Below are positions 37,789-45,633 of a stretch of DNA of 64,000 nt, piece by piece (the stretch's first letter is position 1; the number at the start of each line of letters is the position of its first letter). The DNA is from Lignipirellula cremea. GTDB lineage: Bacteria > Planctomycetota > Planctomycetia > Pirellulales > Pirellulaceae. The stretch covers positions 2,337,001 through 2,401,000 of the forward strand of contig NZ_CP036433.1 of NCBI RefSeq assembly GCF_007751035.1, written 5' to 3'. The translations under genes and the position numbers were made by a program. Below the pieces are notes generated by a model. It did no database searches and was not told where the DNA came from. It was given only the letters and a program-made list of their open reading frames with translations.

Positions 37789-38922
37789 TCAGGGCGTTTG
37801 TTCCAGCAGCCAGTCTTCCAGGATGATCTGCTTCATCATGGGCGCCCTCAAAAGCGCGGTCCGGGCCGGCAACAGCGACTTGAGCCAGGGACGCCGCACA
37901 ATGTTGGAGACGGCCCGCATGCCGATGCTCTTCTGCAGCTGTCCGGTCACGTTGTCGCTCAGTCGGTGATAGGTGGCCGGTATAATATTGGGCGACGGGC
38001 CCACATGCACGACCGTTTCGATCCCTTTCTCCAGAGTTTCCGCCACGGCGTCCCACAGTCGTTGCGGCTGGTCGGTCCAGCGATGCAAAATTTCTCGGGC
38101 GTTATAGTCGTTGTAGCTGAAGTCGCCCGTCACCAGCGAAAACACTGGCGGGGACGGCGCCGCAAAGCCGCCGCGGGCCGTATGCAGCATTTTCGCACAG
38201 CGATTCGGAATGTTCCGTTCCCAGGTAATGGGGGTATGCATGGGCGGCCAGCTGCCTTCGTTTTTGCGCAGGTACAAACGCTCGGTCACCTTCTCGTTGA
38301 TCCGGCGGTTAAAGCGGTCCAGCGTATCGCGTTGTCCCATCAACAGCACGGAGTTCGGCGCCAGATAGGCCGAAATGCCCATCACGCCGTTTCCTTCAGC
38401 GTTGATGTGCAGGTACTGGCGATGCACCTCATCCAGCGGCAACTGATGCCCCCGGGCAAACAGCACCCCCAGAGTGACATCGTCGGCCAGGGCAATGCAG
38501 TCTTCCGACAACGCGAGCGGCGTGCGCAGCGCCTCTTCGCGATCCAGCGTGCCGCTGGCAATCAGGGCGGCCACTTCGCCCAGGCTGTACCCCATCGCCA
38601 TCCGGGCCGATTGGTACTTCACGCCAAAGAACTGCTCTAACAGCTTCAGCTGCCCCAGGGCCGCGCCCACAATCAGGACAATGGCGTCGGCGTAATCGGC
38701 CAGCGTCGTTTCCCGCCGTTCGCGGACCCGCTCCACCAGCTTCAGATCACGCCCGACCCAGACGCTGTTGGCCTCCGAAAACTCCCGCAGTATGCGTTCC
38801 AGCACCGGCCCATAGGCCGCATGCTCCAGCAACTCGGGCGTGCGCCCCAGATTCAACGTGTTGTAACCGCGGAAGGCGAACGCCGTGGAACCCATCCCGT
38901 TTTTCATGGCCTGGGGCTTCAT
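37789..38922 (-). CDS. FabD-like acyltransferase (ACP S-malonyltransferase family)
   Basis: 377 residues from the ATG at 38922, with GGAAGG seven bases upstream. The nucleophile motif is GYSLGEVAAL (about residue 120; the usual form is GHSLGE), and the family's later His is probable in PPMHTPIT. The N-terminal FRGYNTLNLGRTPEL is typical of FabD folds (usually FPGQG). No other fatty-acid or polyketide genes are close, and the Tyr in place of His in the nucleophile motif is odd, so the donor may not be malonyl-CoA. Cytoplasmic. Confidence 0.75.
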   Translation of the reverse strand: MKPQAMKNGMGSTAFAFRGYNTLNLGRTPELLEHAAYGPVLERILREFSEANSVWVGRDLKLVERVRERRETTLADYADAIVLIVGAALGQLKLLEQFFGVKYQSARMAMGYSLGEVAALIASGTLDREEALRTPLALSEDCIALADDVTLGVLFARGHQLPLDEVHRQYLHINAEGNGVMGISAYLAPNSVLLMGQRDTLDRFNRRINEKVTERLYLRKNEGSWPPMHTPITWERNIPNRCAKMLHTARGGFAAPSPPVFSLVTGDFSYNDYNAREILHRWTDQPQRLWDAVAETLEKGIETVVHVGPSPNIIPATYHRLSDNVTGQLQKSIGMRAVSNIVRRPWLKSLLPARTALLRAPMMKQIILEDWLLEQTP

Positions 38923-39088
38923 CGGCAAACCTTCCGAAAGAGAGACGGCAGCACAAACAACGGAAACACCCCAATCCCCCACCTGCTGGCGCCGACCGAC
39001 AGGCATGCTCGGCGACACCTGCCTGGCATTGCCTGGTATCCGTGCAGGGGCCCGACTTGAGGCCAGCACCACTACCCTTCACCTGATA

Positions 39089-39844
39089 CTACGGAATGAG
39101 CGACCGGCGTCGGGCGCTGGGCGGCAAGGAACCGACGCGCTGTCCCGGCAAAGCAAAGTCATGCTTCAGGGCCGCTTGGAATTCGGGGCTGAGTTGATAA
39201 TAGTCGGTCGGCAGGTTCAATTCGAGCATCACGTCGTAAGTGGCCAGGTTGTCGCCGGAGCTGATCAGCGGACGTTGGGAAATCCGCAGCGCACTGGTGA
39301 CCGTTCCGTTCCATTCAGAGACATACATGCCGGCCAGCAGCGACTTTTTCTGGCGCAGACCGTACGCCCTGGTAAGGCTATCCACCAGCCTTTGCGGATC
39401 GCCGGTGGTTCCCTGGAAGCTGACCCGTTTGACCTGTTGCTGATGGTCGAAATAATAGGTCAACGATCCGGCCACGTCGCTCGGCTGGGCGCCAGTCACC
39501 AGGGCGGTGCGCAGGCCTTGCATGCCCGGGGCGTCGAGCGCGGTCGTCACCCGTCCCCAGCGCTGCAGGATCCAGTTCGGCGTTACGTCGAAGCGAAACA
39601 CTTCCAGGAAGTCGCTTGTCGGCGGGCCGGCCAACGGGGCGGTTGTGATCGAAGTCCCTAGCCGATTGACGGGCTCCAGTGTGGGCGGAGGCAGCGCGTC
39701 GATAGCTTCGTCTTCCATCAGTCCGGACAATCCGGTCAGGGTGGACGTTTGCTCTTCGTCCGCGGCGGGCTTTCCGCTTTGGAGCAGGTAGGGTCCGCCG
39801 CTCGCAGCGAGCAGGATCGGCAGGTACAGCAGTTCTTTGCGCAT
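39089..39844 (-). CDS. Exported planctomycete protein of unknown function (DUF6690-like)
   Basis: 251 residues. It has a short N-terminal hydrophobic segment (MRKELLYLPILLAASGGPYLL) and no clear cleavage site, so it may be anchored. The stretch DFLEVFRFDVTPNWILQRWGRV, then GMQGLRTALVTGAQPSDVAGSLTYYFD, fits my memory of the DUF6690 family, found mostly in planctomycetes; this is a family recall, not a search. Function unknown. Confidence 0.65.
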   Translation of the reverse strand: MRKELLYLPILLAASGGPYLLQSGKPAADEEQTSTLTGLSGLMEDEAIDALPPPTLEPVNRLGTSITTAPLAGPPTSDFLEVFRFDVTPNWILQRWGRVTTALDAPGMQGLRTALVTGAQPSDVAGSLTYYFDHQQQVKRVSFQGTTGDPQRLVDSLTRAYGLRQKKSLLAGMYVSEWNGTVTSALRISQRPLISSGDNLATYDVMLELNLPTDYYQLSPEFQAALKHDFALPGQRVGSLPPSARRRSLIP

Positions 39845-39910
39845 GGTTTAGCCTCTCTCTCGATACCCCAGATATCGGCGCCGCGGCGGTCCTGGCTGGT
39901 CGAGAATGCG

Positions 39911-40855
39911 TCAGCCCTGCGTAATCGTTACCGTCGCTGCGATCGTTTCACCAGGCGCCAGCAGACGCAGGCCGCTGGCGATCCCGGCTTCGTGCAGGCG
40001 AAGCGGATCCGGCAGACAGGTCCACGGCTCCAGACAAATCGCTTCTCGATGCGGCGGCGTATAAACGACCAGATGCGGGAACTCCGGCCCCCAGGCAATC
40101 GAAACCTGCCGACCCGTCGTATCCAGCAAGCGACAGGTGGCTGTCTCGTCAAACCATTGCAGGCCCGTGAACCCCAGATCCAGGTCGATCTGCGAGAACC
40201 GCATGCCCAGATGCAGCGACAGAGCGTTTCCCAGCTCGCGGAATTCGCCCGTGGCGAACGGGCCTTCCATCTCCCAGGTCTGGGCGACCGGCAGTTGCAC
40301 CCGGCAGGCAGCCGCGTCCTCGGGGCTGGCCGTCGCCGCCAGCCGGAAATAAGGATGCAGCCCCAGTCCCCAGGGCAACGGCCGGCAGTCGACGTTCTCG
40401 ATTTCGACCACGATCGTGAGCGAAGCCGCGGTCAGGGCAAACCGGGCAACCAGGCGAAAGTCGGCCGGCCAGCAGGCGGCGCCGTCGGCCCCATCACGCG
40501 ACAGCACAAATTCCGCCGACGCAGTGGTATCGGTGCGATCCAGCAATCGCCAGGGACGATCGTAGACGAACCCATGGATCGGTAGTTCGCCTGGGTCGGT
40601 CGTGACCGAAAACTCTTCCCCCTGCCAGACGATCCGGTTGCTCGCCAGGCGGCCGGGAAAGGGGAACAGCAGTGGGATGCCGCTATGGGCCGCTCCGCCC
40701 GCTCCCTGGGGAAAGCCAGGCTCCGACCAGAGCAGCTCCGTTGGCTGCTCCTGGTGCGGCAGTCGCAGGGAGAAGCAGTTGCAGCCGCGGTCCAGGGCGA
40801 TCACGGCCGTGGCCCCGGAGACGGCTTCTGTCAGCGTGATCAGCGAATCGCTCAT
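39911..40855 (-). CDS. Aldose 1-epimerase family protein
   Basis: 314 residues, no signal peptide. Family motifs in order: SGIPLLFPFPGRL (about residue 60), LPIHGFVYDRPW with the first active-site His, PWGLGLHPYFRL with the second His, and ICLEPWTCLPD carrying the likely catalytic Glu near residue 270. It should interconvert the alpha and beta anomers of an aldose or a hexose-6-phosphate. It ends 55 bp after the carA start region on the same strand, so it may be transcribed separately. Confidence 0.85.
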   Translation of the reverse strand: MSDSLITLTEAVSGATAVIALDRGCNCFSLRLPHQEQPTELLWSEPGFPQGAGGAAHSGIPLLFPFPGRLASNRIVWQGEEFSVTTDPGELPIHGFVYDRPWRLLDRTDTTASAEFVLSRDGADGAACWPADFRLVARFALTAASLTIVVEIENVDCRPLPWGLGLHPYFRLAATASPEDAAACRVQLPVAQTWEMEGPFATGEFRELGNALSLHLGMRFSQIDLDLGFTGLQWFDETATCRLLDTTGRQVSIAWGPEFPHLVVYTPPHREAICLEPWTCLPDPLRLHEAGIASGLRLLAPGETIAATVTITQG

Positions 40856-40906
40856 AAGTTGCCTGTCTGCCGCGGCGGGCGAACACGGATCGCCACAGGC
40901 GGGCGA

Positions 40907-42034
40907 TCAGGCCTGCTGCATCAGTTCCTGGAACTGCTGGAACAGATAGCGGCTGTCGTGCGGGCCAGCCGACGCTTCCGGATGATACTGCACGCCGAAC
41001 GCGGGAAACCGACGATGCCGCACGCCGGCGATTGTATCGTCGTTCAAATTGCGATGCGTGATTTCCAGATCGTCGGGCAGGGACGCTTCCTCGACGGCAA
41101 AGCCGTGGTTCTGCGAAGTAATTTCCACTTTCTGTGTAAGCACATTCAAGACCGGCTGGTTGGCGCCGCGATGACCGAACTTCAGCTTGAAGGTGCGCGC
41201 CCCGCAGGCCAGCGACAGCAGCTGATGGCCCAGGCAAATGCCGAAGACGGGTTTCTTTCCCAGCAGGCCGCGAATCGCTTCGATGGCGTAGCCCAGCGGC
41301 TCCGGGTCGCCAGGGCCGTTCGACAGGAACACGCCGTCGGGATTCTGCTGCAGGATGTCTTCGGTGCTGACCGAACCCGGCAGGATCGTCACGCGGAAAC
41401 CTTCCTCGACCAGATGCCGGGCGATATTCAACTTCATGCCGTAATCAATCGCCACCACATGCGGACCGTCGGAACGCAAGTCGGGCATCGCATCGGTAAT
41501 GAACGACCAGCGGCTCAAACGTTCGCCCCAGGCGGAGGCGCTGTCGGGCAGCACTTCCGACACCAGATCGCGACCCACCAGGCCCGAGGAAGCCTGGGCC
41601 TTGGCGACCAGACTGGCGTCGTCGAGATCGACCGTGGACAGAATCCCGCGCAGCGAACCTTGCGTGCGCAGGCGTCGCACCAGAGCGCGGGTATCAATGC
41701 CGGAAATACCGACGACGTTGTTGTCGGCAAGATAGTTGTGGAGATCCCCGTCGGACCGGAAGTTACTGCGGCGCCGGCTGTTTTCGCGGACCACAAAACC
41801 GGACAGGAAAGGACGCCTGCTTTCGACATCTTCGGGGTTGACCCCATAGTTGCCGATCATCGGGTAAGTCATGGTGACGATCTGCCCTCGATAACTGGGG
41901 TCGGTCAGAATTTCCTGGTAACCGGTCATCGAAGTGTTAAAGCAGACCTCTCCGGCGACTTCGCCGGCGGCGCCGAAGGCCTCTCCTGTAAAGACGGCTC
42001 CATCTTCCAGGGCAAGTTTAGCAGTTTGGCTCAT
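40907..42034 (-). CDS. carA: Carbamoyl-phosphate synthase small (glutaminase) subunit
   Basis: 375 residues. The N-terminal half has the CarA pattern LALEDGAVFTGEAFGA, then FNTSMTGYQEILTDPSY and RGQIVTMTYPMIGNYG. The glutaminase half has the nucleophile Cys in GICLGHQLLSLACG and the His-Glu pair in QYHPEASAGP. It supplies ammonia from glutamine to CarB for carbamoyl phosphate, used in pyrimidine and arginine synthesis. Length is usual. carB is not in the window. The N-terminal VSG.DTRALVRRLRTQGSLRG stretch is also typical. Confidence 0.95.
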   Translation of the reverse strand: MSQTAKLALEDGAVFTGEAFGAAGEVAGEVCFNTSMTGYQEILTDPSYRGQIVTMTYPMIGNYGVNPEDVESRRPFLSGFVVRENSRRRSNFRSDGDLHNYLADNNVVGISGIDTRALVRRLRTQGSLRGILSTVDLDDASLVAKAQASSGLVGRDLVSEVLPDSASAWGERLSRWSFITDAMPDLRSDGPHVVAIDYGMKLNIARHLVEEGFRVTILPGSVSTEDILQQNPDGVFLSNGPGDPEPLGYAIEAIRGLLGKKPVFGICLGHQLLSLACGARTFKLKFGHRGANQPVLNVLTQKVEITSQNHGFAVEEASLPDDLEITHRNLNDDTIAGVRHRRFPAFGVQYHPEASAGPHDSRYLFQQFQELMQQA

Positions 42035-42515
42035 GGATCGTCTGTTGGCTCAAGCGGAATGTAACGATTGTTTTACGCAGCAGTCCAACCTAAAGAATTG
42101 CGGTCGTTCTACCCGATACCTCTGTGTATGGCTGTGGGTCTTCTTTCAAACGACTCTGTCGTCTGATTGAACAGCCACCTGAGGGTCCTTGTTGCGGCGA
42201 GCAAGGGCCCTCTTTTTATTTCTTGATCCGGCAGTGCAGCCAGGACCAGGGTTTGCGGCAGAAGCCAGTTATTTACAGGGGCGAATTCCCTTTCCCGCCT
42301 GCGCCGCAGCGATGGAAAGGGATTCGCGAGGGTCGAAGACCTGCTGGGAATTTCCCCGGCAGGTCCCCAAGCACGTCGTGGCGCCAGGCGCCAAAGCAGG
42401 CAATTTCAACGTTTCTGGAGGGGTGAATCGGAAAGTTTTGCGGCATTTTTTTGGCGGAATTTTCGGCGACCGGATGCGGGGTTGCGTAAAATTCTTCCGA
42501 TCAGCCAGGGCTGTT
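42035..42515. other. Intergenic region upstream of carA
   Basis: 481 bp between the end of the aminotransferase gene and the carA start. It holds the hairpin at 42181-42219 and no gene that I can support. The carA promoter must lie here on the minus strand. Confidence 0.5.
42181..42219 (+). terminator. Rho-independent terminator with no obvious gene in front
   Basis: GAGGGTCCTTG at 42181-42191 pairs with CAAGGGCCCTC at 42202-42212 (one G-T pair), followed by TTTTTATT. Read on the plus strand this is a good intrinsic terminator, but carA lies just to the left on the minus strand and no plus-strand gene is seen. A short untranslated transcript starting near 42040 could end here. Confidence 0.6.
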
Positions 42516-43769
42516 TTACGTGTTTTTTTCCTGGCGTTCCAGGCAGCGACTGATCTGGCGAACGGCTTGCCGCAAACGTTCTTCGTTTTCGACCAGGGCC
42601 ATGCGGAGATAACCTTCCCCCGCAGAACCAAAACCGGCGCCCGGACTGACGGCGACGTCGCCATCTTCCAGCAGCATCATGGCAAAGTCCATGGTGCTCA
42701 TGCGAGCCAGCCATTCCGGCGGAATCTTCGCCCAGACGAACATGCCGGCGCGGGGCGGATCGACCGACCAGCCAATTCGCCGCAGGCCCTCGACCAGCGT
42801 ATTCCGGCGGCCCAGATAAATCTCGGACTGACGTTCGACATCGGCCTCGGTGTGGCGCAGGGCGACAATGGCGGCGATTTGAATCGCCTGGAACATGCCA
42901 TAATCGTAGTAGCCTTTAATCACTCCCAGGTTGCGGATCATGTCGGCGTTGCCAGCGCAAAAACCGACTCGCCAGCCGGCCATGTTATAGCCTTTGCTCA
43001 TGGTCGTGAATTCCACGCCGACTTCCGACGCGCCGGGCGCCGCCAGGAAACTGGGCGGCTTGTACCCTTCGAAAGCCACGTCCGCGTAGGCGAAGTCGCT
43101 GATCACCATAAACCCATACCGTTTGGCGAGTTTCACCACCTCGACATAGAACTCCGGATCGACGGTCACGGTCGACGGATTATGCGGGTAGTTGACGATC
43201 AGCAGCTTCGGCTTGGGGTACAAGTGCTGGCACGTGTACGCAATGTTCGACAGGAATTTGTCGCTCTCGGCGACTTCCAGCGCAATCACGTTCCCCGACG
43301 CCAGGGCGACGGCGTACATGTGCACGGGAAAATACGGAGCGGGCGTAATGGCCGTATCGCCCGGGCCCATCAGCGCCAGGCACATGTGGCTGAAGCCTTC
43401 CTTGGACCCCAGACAGACCATCAGCTCGTTCTCGGGGTCGAGCCGCACGCCGTATTTGGTCAGGTACTTGCTGGCCACCTCACGACGCAGGTTGAGGATA
43501 CCATTGGACTTGCTGTAACCGTGGTTATTGGGGTCGCGCGCCGCCTCGACCAGTTTGTCAATAACGATCTCCGACGGCGGATCCGACGGATTTCCCATCC
43601 CCAGGTCGATCACATCGCTGCCGGCTCGTCGCTTTTTATAGAGCAGGTTGTTGATGCGACCGAACATGTACGGCGGCAATCGGGTCACACGCGCAGCAGG
43701 GACAACTTCAAAAGGCGGGTTGGGCGAGTGGTCGGAATCGTCCGCAGGGCCGGTAATGGTCGACGACAT
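42516..43769 (-). CDS. Class I/II PLP-dependent aminotransferase (AlaC/LL-DAP-type)
   Basis: 417 residues from the ATG at 43769. Family features in order: [16 protein letters not shown] (about residue 55), [43 protein letters not shown] and the PLP-lysine motif [15 protein letters not shown] (about 255), ending with [16 protein letters not shown]. These match the AlaC/AlaA and LL-diaminopimelate aminotransferase branch, which moves amino groups between alanine, glutamate or related acids. Substrate not decided. Cytoplasmic. Confidence 0.9.
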   Translation of the reverse strand: MSSTITGPADDSDHSPNPPFEVVPAARVTRLPPYMFGRINNLLYKKRRAGSDVIDLGMGNPSDPPSEIVIDKLVEAARDPNNHGYSKSNGILNLRREVASKYLTKYGVRLDPENELMVCLGSKEGFSHMCLALMGPGDTAITPAPYFPVHMYAVALASGNVIALEVAESDKFLSNIAYTCQHLYPKPKLLIVNYPHNPSTVTVDPEFYVEVVKLAKRYGFMVISDFAYADVAFEGYKPPSFLAAPGASEVGVEFTTMSKGYNMAGWRVGFCAGNADMIRNLGVIKGYYDYGMFQAIQIAAIVALRHTEADVERQSEIYLGRRNTLVEGLRRIGWSVDPPRAGMFVWAKIPPEWLARMSTMDFAMMLLEDGDVAVSPGAGFGSAGEGYLRMALVENEERLRQAVRQISRCLERQEKNT

Positions 43770-44092
43770 GAAAGTAAACCTTGAATTGTCTCCCTTCATT
43801 TCGCCATTCGGCCGACAATCGGCAAAGGGGTGCGGTCGCAGGGAGCAGAACGCAGGCTAAAAACGCCTACCCTCCAAGAATAACCGCCGTTTGCCAGATT
43901 GAAAACATGCCGCCGCGCGAGTTCTGGCGGCCAGCCGCCCAGATCGGGCCGGCGGGCCCATTTTCACGCAGACCGGGCGGCTGGTTTTTCCAAAAAGAAG
44001 GGCCGCATTCGGCGATAAACGGGCAGGACACCGCTTCGAACCGACAACAGGGTCCTTCCCCGCCGGACCGCGGAAGCGACGGCCGGGAAACT
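43770..44092. other. Intergenic region with no gene
   Basis: 323 bp between two minus-strand genes. It should contain the aminotransferase promoter. Nothing else is recognised. Confidence 0.4.
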
Positions 44093-45433
44093 TCAGGGAC
44101 TGACGCGCACCCAGTGCTCGCTGCTGGTCACCCGGCCAAAGCGATCCACATCCAGCTGCAGTTTGCCGCTGAAATCGCCCGACGACCGCACCCAGGGGGG
44201 GGAACGCCATTGCGACTGGGAAACCCCTTCAAAGGCGAACGTCCAGCGGCCGTTCTCGGCGCCCAGCAACTGGACGCGATCGACCTGCGTCGAAGTGACC
44301 TCGGACCAGGTGTGCTGCAGCCGCATGGCCTCTTCAATCGCTCCATAGGCATGCTGCTGGGCCTGCCAGGCGACCCAGCCCGCCTGGTCGACGTCCTTGA
44401 AGCCCGTCCAGAACGGGGCGTCATCCGCCAGCAGCAATCGCGTCAACAGCACCACTTGCGGATCAATCGGGGCCGCTTCGTGCACCGTCGGTTCAAAATA
44501 ACTGCGATCTTCCGGGGCCGGATCTTTCACCCTCGCCACGGCATAAAAAACGGGCGGGCCAAAGCCCGTCTCCTGGCGCCGGGCGCAACGACACAGGGCC
44601 AGGTTCTGGCTGGCCACATTCACTACCTGGTCGCTCCCCTGGCGATAGTCAAGCGGTAACCGGGCCAGCGTTTCCGGCTCGATATACTGCGCGAAGGCGG
44701 CCTTTTCCACACGCTGCAAGCCGGTGGAGCCGACTGCCACGCCGCGCACCACGATAGACGCAAAGCACACATCTGCTGGCAGCGGCAGCTCGTTATTCAA
44801 TCGCTGAATCGTCGCACTGCCGGGCTGTATGGCCGTCGCCCGGGTGCCAAGGAAATCGCCCCAGTGCTCCGCCGTGGTGCTGCCCATGTGGGGCGTGGCG
44901 ATGGTAATCAGACGATCGATCTCGCCGCCGTATTCCACCTGGGGCAAGGCATTCTGCAGATAGACGCGGGCGGCCAGTCCGCCGGCGCTGTAGGCGACGA
45001 CGCGAATCTTGTCGCAACCGCAGTACCGCCGCAGCTCGCGGACACAGGCGGCGAATTCCAGCGCCTTGTACGCCAGACCGTCGACATCCGCCGCGGCCGA
45101 GAACTCCATCGCAAACAGGTTCGCCTGTTGCGGATCGCCGTCAACGGCATACGTATCCAGTACTTTGGGCAACCTCACCCGGGCGCCGTCCGCACGAATC
45201 ACCCCGCCAAATCGATAGCCCGACTCCTGCAAAGCGCCGATCATGCCCGTCCATTGCGAGCTTTTATCCGGCTGGTCGCACGCACCGAACGACAGCCCGG
45301 CCCCTTCCAGATTCACACGCATCCCAGGAGTCAGCAGCGTGACCGTCCGCAACGGGGCCGCCTCCGCCATCGCCGCCGGCAGGAGAGACAAACAGCCCAG
45401 CAGGAGTGTGGCGACAAACGAACGTCGGTGCAT
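44093..45433 (-). CDS. Secreted lipase-like alpha/beta hydrolase
   Basis: 446 residues. The signal peptide is RRSFVATLLLGCLSLLPAAMAEA. The alpha/beta part has the nucleophile motif VVAYSAGGLAARVYL (about residue 145), as in PGAP1-type and plant lecithin-acyltransferase-like lipases, followed by ITIATPHMGSTTAEHWGD. The C-terminal region (about 330-446) is predicted mixed and of unknown role, with WVAWQAQQHAYGAIEEAMRL. The substrate is unknown. It follows the DUF1549/DUF1553 gene by 200 bp on the same strand. Confidence 0.8.
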   Translation of the reverse strand: MHRRSFVATLLLGCLSLLPAAMAEAAPLRTVTLLTPGMRVNLEGAGLSFGACDQPDKSSQWTGMIGALQESGYRFGGVIRADGARVRLPKVLDTYAVDGDPQQANLFAMEFSAAADVDGLAYKALEFAACVRELRRYCGCDKIRVVAYSAGGLAARVYLQNALPQVEYGGEIDRLITIATPHMGSTTAEHWGDFLGTRATAIQPGSATIQRLNNELPLPADVCFASIVVRGVAVGSTGLQRVEKAAFAQYIEPETLARLPLDYRQGSDQVVNVASQNLALCRCARRQETGFGPPVFYAVARVKDPAPEDRSYFEPTVHEAAPIDPQVVLLTRLLLADDAPFWTGFKDVDQAGWVAWQAQQHAYGAIEEAMRLQHTWSEVTSTQVDRVQLLGAENGRWTFAFEGVSQSQWRSPPWVRSSGDFSGKLQLDVDRFGRVTSSEHWVRVSP

Positions 45434-45633
45434 ACGAATACCCGGGGCTCAAAGGAGAAGGAGCACCGCCCATTATTCGCGCATCACGATCCGCGAGCAA
45501 TATGAAAATCTGGCCTGCAAGGACTGGAAACCGGCCCAAATCGCATGGGCCACGGCGGTTATGGCAATTGGGAATCGCACGGGCGCGGGCCGGTCAGTCG
45601 GCCGTTACCGGACAGCAGCGTATCCCTGCCCCT

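Noticed and set aside
42035-42220. Reading the carA upstream hairpin as a pyrimidine attenuator
   Set aside because: The T-run lies on the plus strand, whereas carA is transcribed from the minus strand.
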